Assembly: GCF_003287935.1 (NCBI RefSeq)
Contig: NZ_CP030287.1
Location: 930,001 to 994,000, forward strand
Source of the DNA: Streptomyces sp. ICC1
GTDB taxonomy: Bacteria > Actinomycetota > Actinomycetes > Streptomycetales > Streptomycetaceae
DNA length: 64,000 nucleotides
Direction: 5' to 3'
Program-made: the position numbers and the translations under genes
Notes under the pieces: generated by a model
Database searches by the model: none
What the model saw: only the letters and a program-made list of their open reading frames with translations
Told to the model about the DNA's origin: nothing
Part shown: one piece after another, positions 1 to 7,278 of the stretch
Layout of the letters: every line of letters starts with the position of its first letter
Position numbering within the stretch: position 1 is the stretch's first letter

Positions 1-244
1 TCTTGCCGGTGCCCTCTTCGTCCACGTTTCCGCGCACGGCCCCGACGATCTCGTCCCCGAGCCGGGCCACCAGGACGGTGTCCGAGGCCAGCTCCTCCTT
101 GAGGGAGTCCAGGGACTGGGTGAGCGGCTGGATGCGGTAGTTGCCGTACAGCTCGGCCTCGCTCTGGAACGCCAGGTACTGCAGCTTGATGATCTGCTCG
201 GCATCCTCGGCAACTGCCGCCGAAATGGTCACGCTCATGCCCAT
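1..244 (-). CDS. GNAT-family N-acetyltransferase, N-terminal part
   Basis: The C-terminus lies beyond the left window edge, so only about 81 residues are visible. The protein opens MGMSVTISAAVAEDAEQI and continues with a short helix and the strand sequence DTVLVARLGDEIVGAVRG. The alternation of an N-terminal 'ISAAVAEDAEQIIKLQ' strand-helix with a 'LVARLGDEIVG' hairpin is the usual start of the GNAT acyl-CoA fold. I chose the ATG at 244 because GGGAGG lies 9 nt upstream; a second in-frame ATG is at 238. It lies 37 bp downstream of the sigma factor gene on the same strand and may be co-transcribed. The acceptor substrate cannot be inferred. Confidence 0.75.
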   Translation of the reverse strand, partial: MGMSVTISAAVAEDAEQIIKLQYLAFQSEAELYGNYRIQPLTQSLDSLKEELASDTVLVARLGDEIVGAVRGNVDEEGTGK

Positions 245-281
245 GTGCGCATGCCTCCCGCTCACCTGGTGGCCCTGTGGT

Positions 282-869
282 CTACCGCTCCATTCCCCGC
301 AGGGCCGGAGCCGCAACCTCTACGGCCAGCATTCTGCGCAGACATCCCAGGCATCGGGAACGGACGGGCCCCAAACTTCCTTGTGAGATACCCAACTCTC
401 CTGCGATTTCACGGTAAGTGAGGTCCCTGGGCGACATAAGTGCCCTCATGAGCTCCGGACACCGCCCGGGCAATCGGGCGACCGCCGATCGGAGGGCCCT
501 GTTCTCCTCGCCGTGCAGGAGGGCGTCTTCCGGTTCCGTCCCGGTGGTGCTACGGGCGGCGCCGCCCGTAGCACCACCGGCCCCGCCGGCCCCGCCGTCC
601 TCGGCGTCCTCGGAGTGATCGCGGTGGCCGTACGGAACTTCGCGCCGGACCCGGCGGCGGACCAGGCGGGCCTCCGCCCGCACCGCCCGGCGCAGCCAGT
701 CGACGGGCTCCGCGGGGGTGCGGCGGTTCTCCAGCAGCCTGACCCAGACGGCTTGTTCCAGATCGGCGGCGTCCACTCCGGTGCCCGCGGTCTCCGCGGC
801 GGCCTCGGCCCGGAGCAGCGGGCGGAGCTTCACTAACAGGTCGGCGAGTTCAGCCTTCAGCGGGTCCAT
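282..869 (-). CDS. ECF-like RNA polymerase sigma factor
   Basis: Encodes 195 aa. An N-terminal segment around DAADLEQAVWVRLLEN resembles the helix of sigma region 2 that binds core polymerase and the -10 element. The C-terminal third (LPGRCPELMRALM...LTYREIAGELGISQGSLGPVRSRCLGCLRRML) is a clear region 4 helix-turn-helix. The two are joined by a low-complexity linker rich in Gly, Ala and Asp, and a perfect 40-bp palindrome lies in the DNA encoding this linker. No anti-sigma gene is visible beside it. No convincing Shine-Dalgarno precedes the ATG at 869. Family assignment is fairly safe; the regulon is unknown. Confidence 0.8.
   Translation of the reverse strand: MDPLKAELADLLVKLRPLLRAEAAAETAGTGVDAADLEQAVWVRLLENRRTPAEPVDWLRRAVRAEARLVRRRVRREVPYGHRDHSEDAEDGGAGGAGGATGGAARSTTGTEPEDALLHGEENRALRSAVARLPGRCPELMRALMSPRDLTYREIAGELGISQGSLGPVRSRCLGCLRRMLAVEVAAPALRGMER
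541..580. repeat. Perfect 40-bp palindrome inside the sigma factor gene
   Basis: The 20 bases 541-560 are the exact reverse complement of 561-580, with no loop bases. It encodes part of the Gly/Ala/Thr linker of the sigma factor and could extrude as a cruciform or form a strong mRNA hairpin. Confidence 0.95.
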
Positions 870-942
870 GCCGGGCGGGACGAGTGGGCCGGGCCCGGCG
901 GTTTCCCCGCCGGGCCCGGCCCACTCGTACGAGGGCCCGCGG

Positions 943-2115
943 TTACGGGTTGACGCCCCGGCCCGGGCGGTAGGCCTCGGCGGCGAGCAGCCCGGTGTCG
1001 GGCTGGTCGGTGAAGATCCCGTCGATGCCCTGCTCGAAGTACGTGCGGAAGGCGCCGAAGGCGTCGCCGTACGCCGCGGGGTCGGTGCCCTTGCGGTACT
1101 CGGCCGGCAGGAAGCTGTTCTCGTTGCGCGCCGTGTAGGGGTGCAGGATCAGCCCCTGCGCGTGGGCGTCCGCGACCAGCGTGGTGGGGGCGCCGAGCCG
1201 GCCCGCCGCGTCGCGCGGCAGGATCAGGTCCATGGTCGGCCCGATGCCCTGGGCGAAGCCGGCGATCCACTTCAGCCCCTCGGGCTTGACGAGGTCGGCG
1301 ACCGTACGGGGGTCCTTGGCCGCTTCGAAGTCCCAGGGGCGGGTGCCCGCCGCGGAGAAGAGCACCACGCGCGGGGCGGAGACCAGCCGGGAGAGCCGCT
1401 GGATGCTGGAGGGCTCGAAGGACTGCAGGAAGAGCGGGGCGCCGCGCCCGTCGCGGCCGTGGCGGCGCAGCAGCCGGGCGAGGGGCTCCTCCAGGCCGAG
1501 GCCCAGGCCCCGGAAGTAGGTGGGGTGCTTCGTCTCGACGTGCAGCCAGACGCGCTTGCCGCGCCGCTTGCCCTCGCGGTCGGCCCAGCGCAGCACCTCC
1601 TCGAAGGTGGGCACGTCCCAGCGGCCGTCGTAGAGCGTGTTGCGCTGGCGGACGGCGGGGATGCGCTCCTTCGCGCGCAGGGTCTTCAGCTCGGCGATCG
1701 TGAAGTCCTCGGTGAACCAGCCGGTGACCGAGACCCCGTCGACGGTCTTGGTGGTCTTGCGCGCGGCGAAGGCGGGGTGGTCGGCGACGTCGGTGGTGCC
1801 CCCGATCTCGTTCTCGTGGCGGCACACCAGGTGGCCGTCCTTGGTGGGCACGAGGTCCTGCTCCACCACGTCGGCGCCGAGGTCGAGCGCGAGTTGGTAG
1901 GAGGCGATCGTGTGCTCGGGCCGGTAGCCGCTGGCCCCCCGGTGCCCGATGACCGTCGGCACGGGCAGGTCCCGGTACCCGCCGGATCCGCCGCCGCGGC
2001 CGCGCTCCGCCGCCGCGGCCGGTCCCGCTCCCGCCGCGAGACCGCCGAAGGCCCCGCCCGCCGCCATGACGGCCGCACCCAGTACCGTGCGCCGTGCTGC
2101 CCCACCCTGCGTCAT
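943..2115 (-). CDS. Secreted glycerophosphodiester phosphodiesterase
   Basis: A 390-aa GDPD-family enzyme that hydrolyses glycerophosphodiesters to glycerol-3-phosphate and an alcohol. A Tat-type signal (AARRTVLGAAVMAAGGAFGG) precedes the mature protein, so it should be exported. The catalytic domain opens with VIGHRGASGYRPEHT, containing the HR and E residues of the GDPD active site, followed by the metal/substrate motif VVEQDLVPTKDGHLV and the second catalytic His in CRHENEIGGT. It ends with IDGIFTDQPD, typical of the family C-terminus. ATG 2115 is preferred over GTG 2124 because GGGGAG sits 8-9 nt upstream of it. Likely role: phosphate or glycerol scavenging from lipids or teichoic acids. 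Confidence 0.93.
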   Translation of the reverse strand: MTQGGAARRTVLGAAVMAAGGAFGGLAAGAGPAAAAERGRGGGSGGYRDLPVPTVIGHRGASGYRPEHTIASYQLALDLGADVVEQDLVPTKDGHLVCRHENEIGGTTDVADHPAFAARKTTKTVDGVSVTGWFTEDFTIAELKTLRAKERIPAVRQRNTLYDGRWDVPTFEEVLRWADREGKRRGKRVWLHVETKHPTYFRGLGLGLEEPLARLLRRHGRDGRGAPLFLQSFEPSSIQRLSRLVSAPRVVLFSAAGTRPWDFEAAKDPRTVADLVKPEGLKWIAGFAQGIGPTMDLILPRDAAGRLGAPTTLVADAHAQGLILHPYTARNENSFLPAEYRKGTDPAAYGDAFGAFRTYFEQGIDGIFTDQPDTGLLAAEAYRPGRGVNP

Positions 2116-2377
2116 GAGTGCCACTCCCCATCGCGTAAGGGCCGGGTGTCCCGGGATCTCCGGGTCCTGCGGCCCGATTTCGCGTGCCGATGGTAGGCAA
2201 GCGGCGGTGGCGCGCGGGGGTGCACGGGCCGAACTTGGCGCGAACGCGCGTCAACACTGCGTATCCACCTCGTGAACCCGATGTGCGATCAGAGCTGACC
2301 CGCGAGTATCGTCCTCACCTGCACTACCGCCGTGTGGTGGGTGCGCGAAACCGCTTTTCGATGCCGGAGGGCCCACG

Positions 2378-3049
2378 TTGTTCCGTACCGCGCTCATCAA
2401 AGCCACCGTCGGACCCGTCATGCGCCTGATGTTCCGCACCCGTGTGGAGGGCATCGAGAACATTCCGGGCACCGGGCCGGTGATCCTGGCGGGCAACCAC
2501 CTCACCTTCATCGACTCGATGATCCTGCCGCTGGTCTGCGACCGCACGGTCCACTTCATCGGCAAGGACGAGTACGTCACGGGCAAGGGGATCAAGGGCC
2601 GGGCCATGGCCTGGTTCTTCACCGGCGCCGGCATGATCCCCGTCGACCGCGACGGGGCCAACGGCGGAGTCGCCGCCCTGATGACCGGCCGCCGGATCCT
2701 CGAAGAGGGCAAGATCTTCGGCATCTACCCCGAGGGCACCCGCTCCCCCGACGGCCGCCTCTACCGCGGCCGCACCGGCATCGCCCGCCTGACCCTGATG
2801 ACCGGCGCGCCCGTCGTCCCCTTCGCGATGATCGGCACCGACAAGCTGCAGCCCGGCGGCGCCGGCATGCCGCGCCCGGGCCGGGTCACCGTCCGCTTCG
2901 GCGAGCCGATGGAGTTCTCCCGCTACGAGGGCATGGACCGCGACCGCTACGTGCTGCGCGCCGTCACCGACTCGGTGATGGCCGAGGTCATGCGGCTCTC
3001 GGGCCAGGAGTACGTGGACATGTACGCGACGAAGGCCAAGGCCGCGTAG
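2378..3049 (+). CDS. plsC: 1-acyl-sn-glycerol-3-phosphate acyltransferase (PlsC family)
   Basis: A 223-aa membrane-associated acyltransferase that makes phosphatidic acid from lysophosphatidic acid. The catalytic HX4D motif is seen in GNHLTFIDSM (about residue 46), and the acyl-acceptor motif in FGIYPEGTRSPDG (about residue 117). The length is typical for the family. The start is a TTG at 2378, chosen because GGAGG at 2366-2370 lies 7 nt upstream. It is convergent with the next gene, with a shared terminator between them. Several PlsC paralogues are normal in streptomycetes, so the exact acyl specificity is not given. Confidence 0.92.
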   Translation: MFRTALIKATVGPVMRLMFRTRVEGIENIPGTGPVILAGNHLTFIDSMILPLVCDRTVHFIGKDEYVTGKGIKGRAMAWFFTGAGMIPVDRDGANGGVAALMTGRRILEEGKIFGIYPEGTRSPDGRLYRGRTGIARLTLMTGAPVVPFAMIGTDKLQPGGAGMPRPGRVTVRFGEPMEFSRYEGMDRDRYVLRAVTDSVMAEVMRLSGQEYVDMYATKAKAA

Positions 3050-3069
3050 CGCCCCTGCCGCCGCCTGCT

Positions 3070-3097
3070 GCCGGTCACTGCCGCTGCAGTGACCGGC
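3070..3097. terminator. Bidirectional stem-loop between convergent genes
   Basis: A perfect 12-bp stem, GCCGGTCACTGC / GCAGTGACCGGC, with a CGCT loop lies just after plsC and overlaps the stop codon region of the convergent gene. It has no T-run, as is usual for streptomycete terminators. Confidence 0.7.
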
Positions 3098-4577
3098 TGA
3101 CGCCCGCCGCGGTCGTCGTGGCGAGGATCCAGCCGGTCACGATCAGCAGGTACGACAGCCACTGGTACCAGCCGTCCGGTGCGAACGGCGCCTCCTGGCC
3201 GAAGCCGATGATCGGCAGCATCAGGTCAATCGTGTAGAAGAGCGGGTTGAACTCCGGCGCCTCCCCCGGCTTCAGCTCCCGGGGCGGGTGGAGCCCGTAC
3301 GCGACCGTTCCCGTGACCAGCAGCGCCAGCAGCCAGCCCGCGGCGCGCAGCGGCCGGAAGCCGTAGCCCACGGTGGCGTCCTGGAGCACCCCCCAGAACC
3401 TGGCGTGCCGGGGCAGGGTCCGGCGGTGGCGGCGCAGCTTGGCGAGTTGCACGGTCCGGGCGGACGCCTCGTCGCCGACCGTGCGGTAGGCCGAGGTGAG
3501 CTGTTCGTAGGCGTACGGGAGGTAGCCCGACTCCTCGCGCTCCAGGGCGGGCAGCCGCTCCTCGGCGGGCAGGTGCGGGGCCAGGGTGCGGTAGGTCAGC
3601 CCGTCGATGCGGATCTTCTCCGGCCAGGTCCCGGGCGGCACGAGCAGCATGTCGAACTGGGAGCGGCGCATGCTCACCAGCCCGCGGATCTTGTCGCAGC
3701 GGTTCAGCCAGACCTCGCCGATGACGCAGCTGGAGGCGCGCAGGGCTACCCCGCCGGGGTTGTCGAAGACTGAGTGGCCCAGGTAGAGCTGGCCCGGTAT
3801 GCGGGAGCCCGTCAGGTTGACCAGGCCGCGGGCCTCCATCCGGTGGCCCCGCAGGTCGGTGCCGACCGTCAGGTTCTCGGCGTGCAGGGCGATGCCGCCG
3901 GGGGCGAGCAGGCGGGATCCGTTGAGGTTGATCTGGCCGCCGACGGTGGCGCCGTTGATGCGCGTCTGGCCGTGGACGGTGAGGTCCATGGCGATGATGT
4001 CGGTGCCGATGTCGGCGTGATTGAGCTGGAGCGGCGGCTCCTGGGCCTCTTCGGCGGGGCCGGGCGCGCCGATGACCGCCCGCTGGAGGAAGAGGCCGCC
4101 GGCTATCCGGGCGCCGGAGAGCCGGACGGGCCCGGTGATCTTGCAGCAGGGCATCCGCAGGACGACGTCGATGCTCACGGAGGTCCCGGTCAGTCCGGGC
4201 AGCGCCGAGTCGCTCAGGACCAGGGCGCGCAACTGGGCCCCGTAGACGAGGGGTTTGCGCTCGAACCAGCAGCCGCGCAGCCGGATCGCGTGCTCGACGA
4301 CGGCGTACTTGAGGTCCAGCTTGCCGGTGATCCGGGCGCCCCTGACGTTGAGGCCGGCGACCTGCCCGTCGGCGGAACTCCCGCCCAGCAGAAAGGCCGT
4401 GATGACTTCGGCGCGCACCGTCCGCTCGGGGCCCCAGCCGATCCCGTCGGAGGCGTCCTCGTCGGGGTCCTCCCTGAAGTCGACGCGCTCTCCGCGCGGG
4501 AAGGCGTCCCGTACGCGGCGTTCTGCCGGGGTCAGATCGGTGATCTCCATCGCCGGGATGGTGTCCCGCGCTTCCAC
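3075..4577 (-). CDS. Membrane-anchored beta-repeat protein of unknown function
   Basis: Encodes 500 aa. The body (about residues 60-330) is made of short repeating strands of the type 'G.xIxGxLxLxxxxI' (e.g. NVRGARITGKLDLKYAV, LSGARIAGGLFLQRAVI, INGATVGGQINLNGSRL), suggesting a right-handed beta-helix or pentapeptide-like solenoid. The last 90 residues hold two hydrophobic segments (AAGWLLALLVTGTVAYGL and WLSYLLIVTGWILATTTAAG) separated by about 45 residues. Such proteins are often labelled 'membrane oxidoreductase' in streptomycete genomes, but no redox motif is visible, so no enzyme function is given. GTG 4577 has a GGAG about 10 nt upstream. Confidence 0.75.
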   Translation of the reverse strand: MEARDTIPAMEITDLTPAERRVRDAFPRGERVDFREDPDEDASDGIGWGPERTVRAEVITAFLLGGSSADGQVAGLNVRGARITGKLDLKYAVVEHAIRLRGCWFERKPLVYGAQLRALVLSDSALPGLTGTSVSIDVVLRMPCCKITGPVRLSGARIAGGLFLQRAVIGAPGPAEEAQEPPLQLNHADIGTDIIAMDLTVHGQTRINGATVGGQINLNGSRLLAPGGIALHAENLTVGTDLRGHRMEARGLVNLTGSRIPGQLYLGHSVFDNPGGVALRASSCVIGEVWLNRCDKIRGLVSMRRSQFDMLLVPPGTWPEKIRIDGLTYRTLAPHLPAEERLPALEREESGYLPYAYEQLTSAYRTVGDEASARTVQLAKLRRHRRTLPRHARFWGVLQDATVGYGFRPLRAAGWLLALLVTGTVAYGLHPPRELKPGEAPEFNPLFYTIDLMLPIIGFGQEAPFAPDGWYQWLSYLLIVTGWILATTTAAGVSRSLQRQ

Positions 4578-4619
4578 GGACTGTCAACTCCGCACGGGAC
4601 ACCACGGCCTGGCGCGACG

Positions 4620-6164
4620 TCAGTGCTCGAGGCCGTCCTGGAGCTCCTGGCCCTTGAGGAGGAACCAGGCGGCCGCGGCGGTGGCCAGCAGGACGGCCGC
4701 GCCGACGCCGGAGGCCAGCCGCAGGCCGTCCACGAAGGCCTCCTGGGCGGCCCCGACCATCTGCGAGGCGGTCTCCGGGTCGAGCGTCTTGGCCGCTTCG
4801 ACGGCGCCGCCGAGGGATTCGTGGGCGGCGTCGGCCACCGGGCCGGAGACGGAGGCCGGGGCGGTGAAGCCCTGGTAGACGCCGGTGACGACCGAGCCGA
4901 GCAGGGCGATGCCGAGGGCCGCGCCCAGTTCGTACGCGGTTTCGGAGACGGCCGAGGCCGATCCCGCCTGCTCCTTGGGCACGCTGGAGAGGATCACGTC
5001 GGCGGTGACGGTGAAGGAGAAGCCGGCGCCGAGGCCCACGATGAGCAGGGCCGCGCCGAGCAGCGGGTAGCCGGTCTCCTTGTGGATGACGGTGAGCGCG
5101 GCCAGCGCGACGCCGATGGCGGCGAGGCCTCCCGTCACGATGACCCGTACCCCGTACTTGCGGGCGCAGCGGCCCGCGGCCAGACCGGTGACCACCGCGC
5201 CGACGGCGGCGGGCAGCTCGGCGAGGCCGGCTTCCAGCGGCTCGCGGCCCTGGACGAGCTGGAGGAACTGGGAGAGGAAGAAGACCAGTCCGGACAGGCC
5301 GAAGACGGTGAGCAGGTCGGCGAGGACCGCGCCGGAGAAGCCGCGGTGCTTGAAGAGCCGCATGTCGAGGAGGGGGGCGGTCAGGGTGAACTGGCGGCGT
5401 ACGAAGGTGTAGAGCGCGCCCGCTCCGATGACGGCGGCGGCCCACACCTCCCAGCCCATGCCGTGGGTGGCGACCTGCTTGACGGCGTATACGACTCCGA
5501 TGATGCCTACCAGGGAGAGCCCGACGCTGACCAGGTCCCAGGGACCGGCGACGGGGTTCTTGGACTCGGGCAGCAGCTTGATGCCGACGATGACCAGGAC
5601 GATCATCACGGGGAGGTTGATGAGGAAGACCGAACCCCACCAGAAGTGCTGGAGCAGGGCTCCGCCGACGACCGGTCCGACGGCCGCGCCCGCGGAGGCT
5701 GTGGCGCCCCAGATGCCGATGGCGAGGCTGCGCTCCTTGGGGTCGTGGAAGATGTTGCGGATCAGCGCGAGGGTGGAGGGCATCAGGGTCGCGCCGGCCA
5801 CGCCGAGCAGGGCCCGGGCGAGGATCATCATCTCGGGGCTGGTCGCGTAGGCGTTGAGGACCGAGACGGCGCCGAAGGCGGCCGCGCCGACGAGGAGGAG
5901 CTTCTTGCGACCGATGCGGTCACCGAGGGAGCCCATGGAGACGAGCAGGCCGGCGATGACGAAGGAGTAGATGTCGCCGATCCACAGCAGCTGGGTGCCG
6001 GACGGCTTGAGGTCCTCACTGAGGGCGGGCGTGGCGAGACCGAGTACGGTGGCGTCGACCGCGACCAGCAGCACGGCCAGGACGAGCACGGAGAGCGCGA
6101 TCCAGCGCCCGGAGCCCCTGCCCTCCGCCCCCTTCGCCTGGGTCAGCTGTTCGGTACGGCTCAT
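4620..6164 (-). CDS. MFS drug-efflux transporter, DHA2 (14-TM) type
   Basis: A 514-aa proton-driven efflux permease of the major facilitator superfamily. About 14 hydrophobic helices can be counted, starting with WIALSVLVLAVLLVAVDATVLGLA; the 'D.TVL..A' pattern is DHA2 motif D1. The conserved loop 2-3 motif is MGSLGDRIGRKKLLL, and motif C lies around GATASAGAAVGPVVGGALL. Its start overlaps the stop of the upstream TetR gene by 4 nt, so the two are translationally coupled and the repressor probably controls the pump. This is the QacA/LfrA-like class; the substrates cannot be predicted. Confidence 0.93.
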   Translation of the reverse strand: MSRTEQLTQAKGAEGRGSGRWIALSVLVLAVLLVAVDATVLGLATPALSEDLKPSGTQLLWIGDIYSFVIAGLLVSMGSLGDRIGRKKLLLVGAAAFGAVSVLNAYATSPEMMILARALLGVAGATLMPSTLALIRNIFHDPKERSLAIGIWGATASAGAAVGPVVGGALLQHFWWGSVFLINLPVMIVLVIVGIKLLPESKNPVAGPWDLVSVGLSLVGIIGVVYAVKQVATHGMGWEVWAAAVIGAGALYTFVRRQFTLTAPLLDMRLFKHRGFSGAVLADLLTVFGLSGLVFFLSQFLQLVQGREPLEAGLAELPAAVGAVVTGLAAGRCARKYGVRVIVTGGLAAIGVALAALTVIHKETGYPLLGAALLIVGLGAGFSFTVTADVILSSVPKEQAGSASAVSETAYELGAALGIALLGSVVTGVYQGFTAPASVSGPVADAAHESLGGAVEAAKTLDPETASQMVGAAQEAFVDGLRLASGVGAAVLLATAAAAWFLLKGQELQDGLEH

Positions 6165-6712
6165 TTCTCCACACTCCGTCGTGCGCCACCGAGCAGCAAC
6201 TCGGTGATCATGTACTGGAAGTCCTTGGCCGCGACCCGGCCGTCCATGACGGCCCAGGCGCAGGCGCCGATGAGGCTGTAAAGGGCCTCGGTGAGCCAGG
6301 CGGGGCTCAGGTCGATCCGGATGTCGCCCTCCTGCTGGCCGCGCCGGAAGAGCGCGCCGACGCGGGCGTCGAGCCGGGACCAGCCCTCGTTGACCTGGTC
6401 GCCCTCGAAGAGCTGGTTCTCGGTGACGAGGAAGGCCAGCAGTTCGGCGTTGGGCTCGGCCTCGGCGATGAGCCGCCCCAGCGCGTCCACCGCCGTGTCC
6501 TCCTCGAGGCGGGCGTTGTCGAACGCCACCTCGAACTCCCGGATGCCGAGCTCTTCGAGCGCCCGTACGAGGGCGTCGCGCCCGGCGAAGTGCCGGTGGA
6601 GGGTCGCGCGGCCGATTCCGGCGGCGCGGGCGACCTCGTCCATCGTGGCGGTCGATTTGCGGGAGAGCAGGGCGGCCGCGTCGCGGAGCACCTGGTCACG
6701 ATCCATGGCCAT
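6161..6712 (-). CDS. TetR-family repressor of the adjacent efflux pump
   Basis: Encodes 183 aa. The N-terminal helix-turn-helix is STATMDEVARAAGIGRATLHRHFAGRDALVRAL (about residues 19-50), followed by a helical ligand-binding domain. It overlaps the MFS gene by 4 nt. A perfect 8-6-8 palindrome lies 18 bp upstream of its start, implying autorepression together with control of the pump. The ATG at 6712 follows a plausible -10 box by only 6 nt, so the message may be leaderless; ATG 6706 is an alternative. Confidence 0.92.
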   Translation of the reverse strand: MAMDRDQVLRDAAALLSRKSTATMDEVARAAGIGRATLHRHFAGRDALVRALEELGIREFEVAFDNARLEEDTAVDALGRLIAEAEPNAELLAFLVTENQLFEGDQVNEGWSRLDARVGALFRRGQQEGDIRIDLSPAWLTEALYSLIGACAWAVMDGRVAAKDFQYMITELLLGGARRSVEK

Positions 6713-6751
6713 GAGACAAGCATAACCCGAATGAGACGTTGATGTCTCATT
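6713..6751 (-). promoter_or_regulatory. TetR operator and putative leaderless promoter
   Basis: A perfect inverted repeat AATGAGAC-N6-GTCTCATT at 6730-6751 overlaps a minus-strand promoter: -35 GAGACA, 18-bp spacer, -10 TATGCT, ending 6 nt before ATG 6712. The spacing would put transcription initiation on the start codon. Confidence 0.7.
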
Positions 6752-6802
6752 GGATCGATAAATGGGCTGCCGATCGGGCTCCCGGAAGGCGATCCTGCCG
6801 GG

Positions 6803-6865
6803 ATGGACCCGAAGAAGCCCCTGCTCCTGATCGACGTGGACGGCCCGCTTATCCGTGCGGTTTGA
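6803..6865 (+). pseudogene. HAD-like hydrolase, N-terminal fragment cut by element insertion
   Basis: The ATG at 6803 begins MDPKKPLLLIDVDGPL and then runs into element DNA, reading IRAV and a TGA stop at 6863-6865. IDVDGPL is a HAD motif I containing the nucleophilic Asp (DxD). The missing continuation, beginning NPYAAKPQRRPEGY, is found 7.7 kb away at 14595. The frame is restored if the DNA from 6850 to 14593 is removed. Confidence 0.9.
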
Positions 6866-7278
6866 TCCCGTCTCGCTGTCTCACTCGGCAGCCTGCCCAA
6901 GACCTCTACGTCCTGCGCGTGCGCGTGTCTCACGCTGCCGGAGGGTCGTCAGCGAGTGGCTACCCTCCGGGATCGCCCCGATGATCACCATGGCGAACGG
7001 GAAGGCGCCCCGGCCGCGGCCGGGGACGATCCCACTGCCATCCGGCACGATGATGCGCCGGGGCGGTCGCAGCCTCGGCGACGCCTGGACGTTCGAATCG
7101 CAGACCAGCCTGGAAACGCAAGCCGCGGGCAACCTCCACCACCGCGCCCGCCAAGCCCGGCGACAGCGGAACTGTCACCCATGAGACACCAACACGGTCG
7201 CACTACATCAACAACCGTCACATGGCTGGCAGTTTCGTAGATATCGGGCACATCTGAATACGTCCCAACTACCGTGCA
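6866..7278. other. Non-coding left end of the mobile element
   Basis: No convincing gene is seen in these 413 bases. They contain a stem-loop CCGGAGGG-N17-CCCTCCGG (6938-6970), two copies of TGTCTCAC (6877 and 6926) and an inverted ATGAGACA (7181). The last matches TGTCTCAT near the right end (14569). These may be recombinase arm sites or promoter elements; this is not proven. Confidence 0.5.

Noticed and set aside
3774..6281. 835-codon open frame on the plus strand antisense to two genes
   Set aside because: It is an artefact of high GC third positions opposite the MFS and repeat-protein genes; composition is Gly/Asp/Glu/Arg-rich with no recognisable domain.
6866..7278. Small ORFs at the left end of the element
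   Set aside because: None has a ribosome site, homology or consistent codon use; the region reads as regulatory/end sequence.
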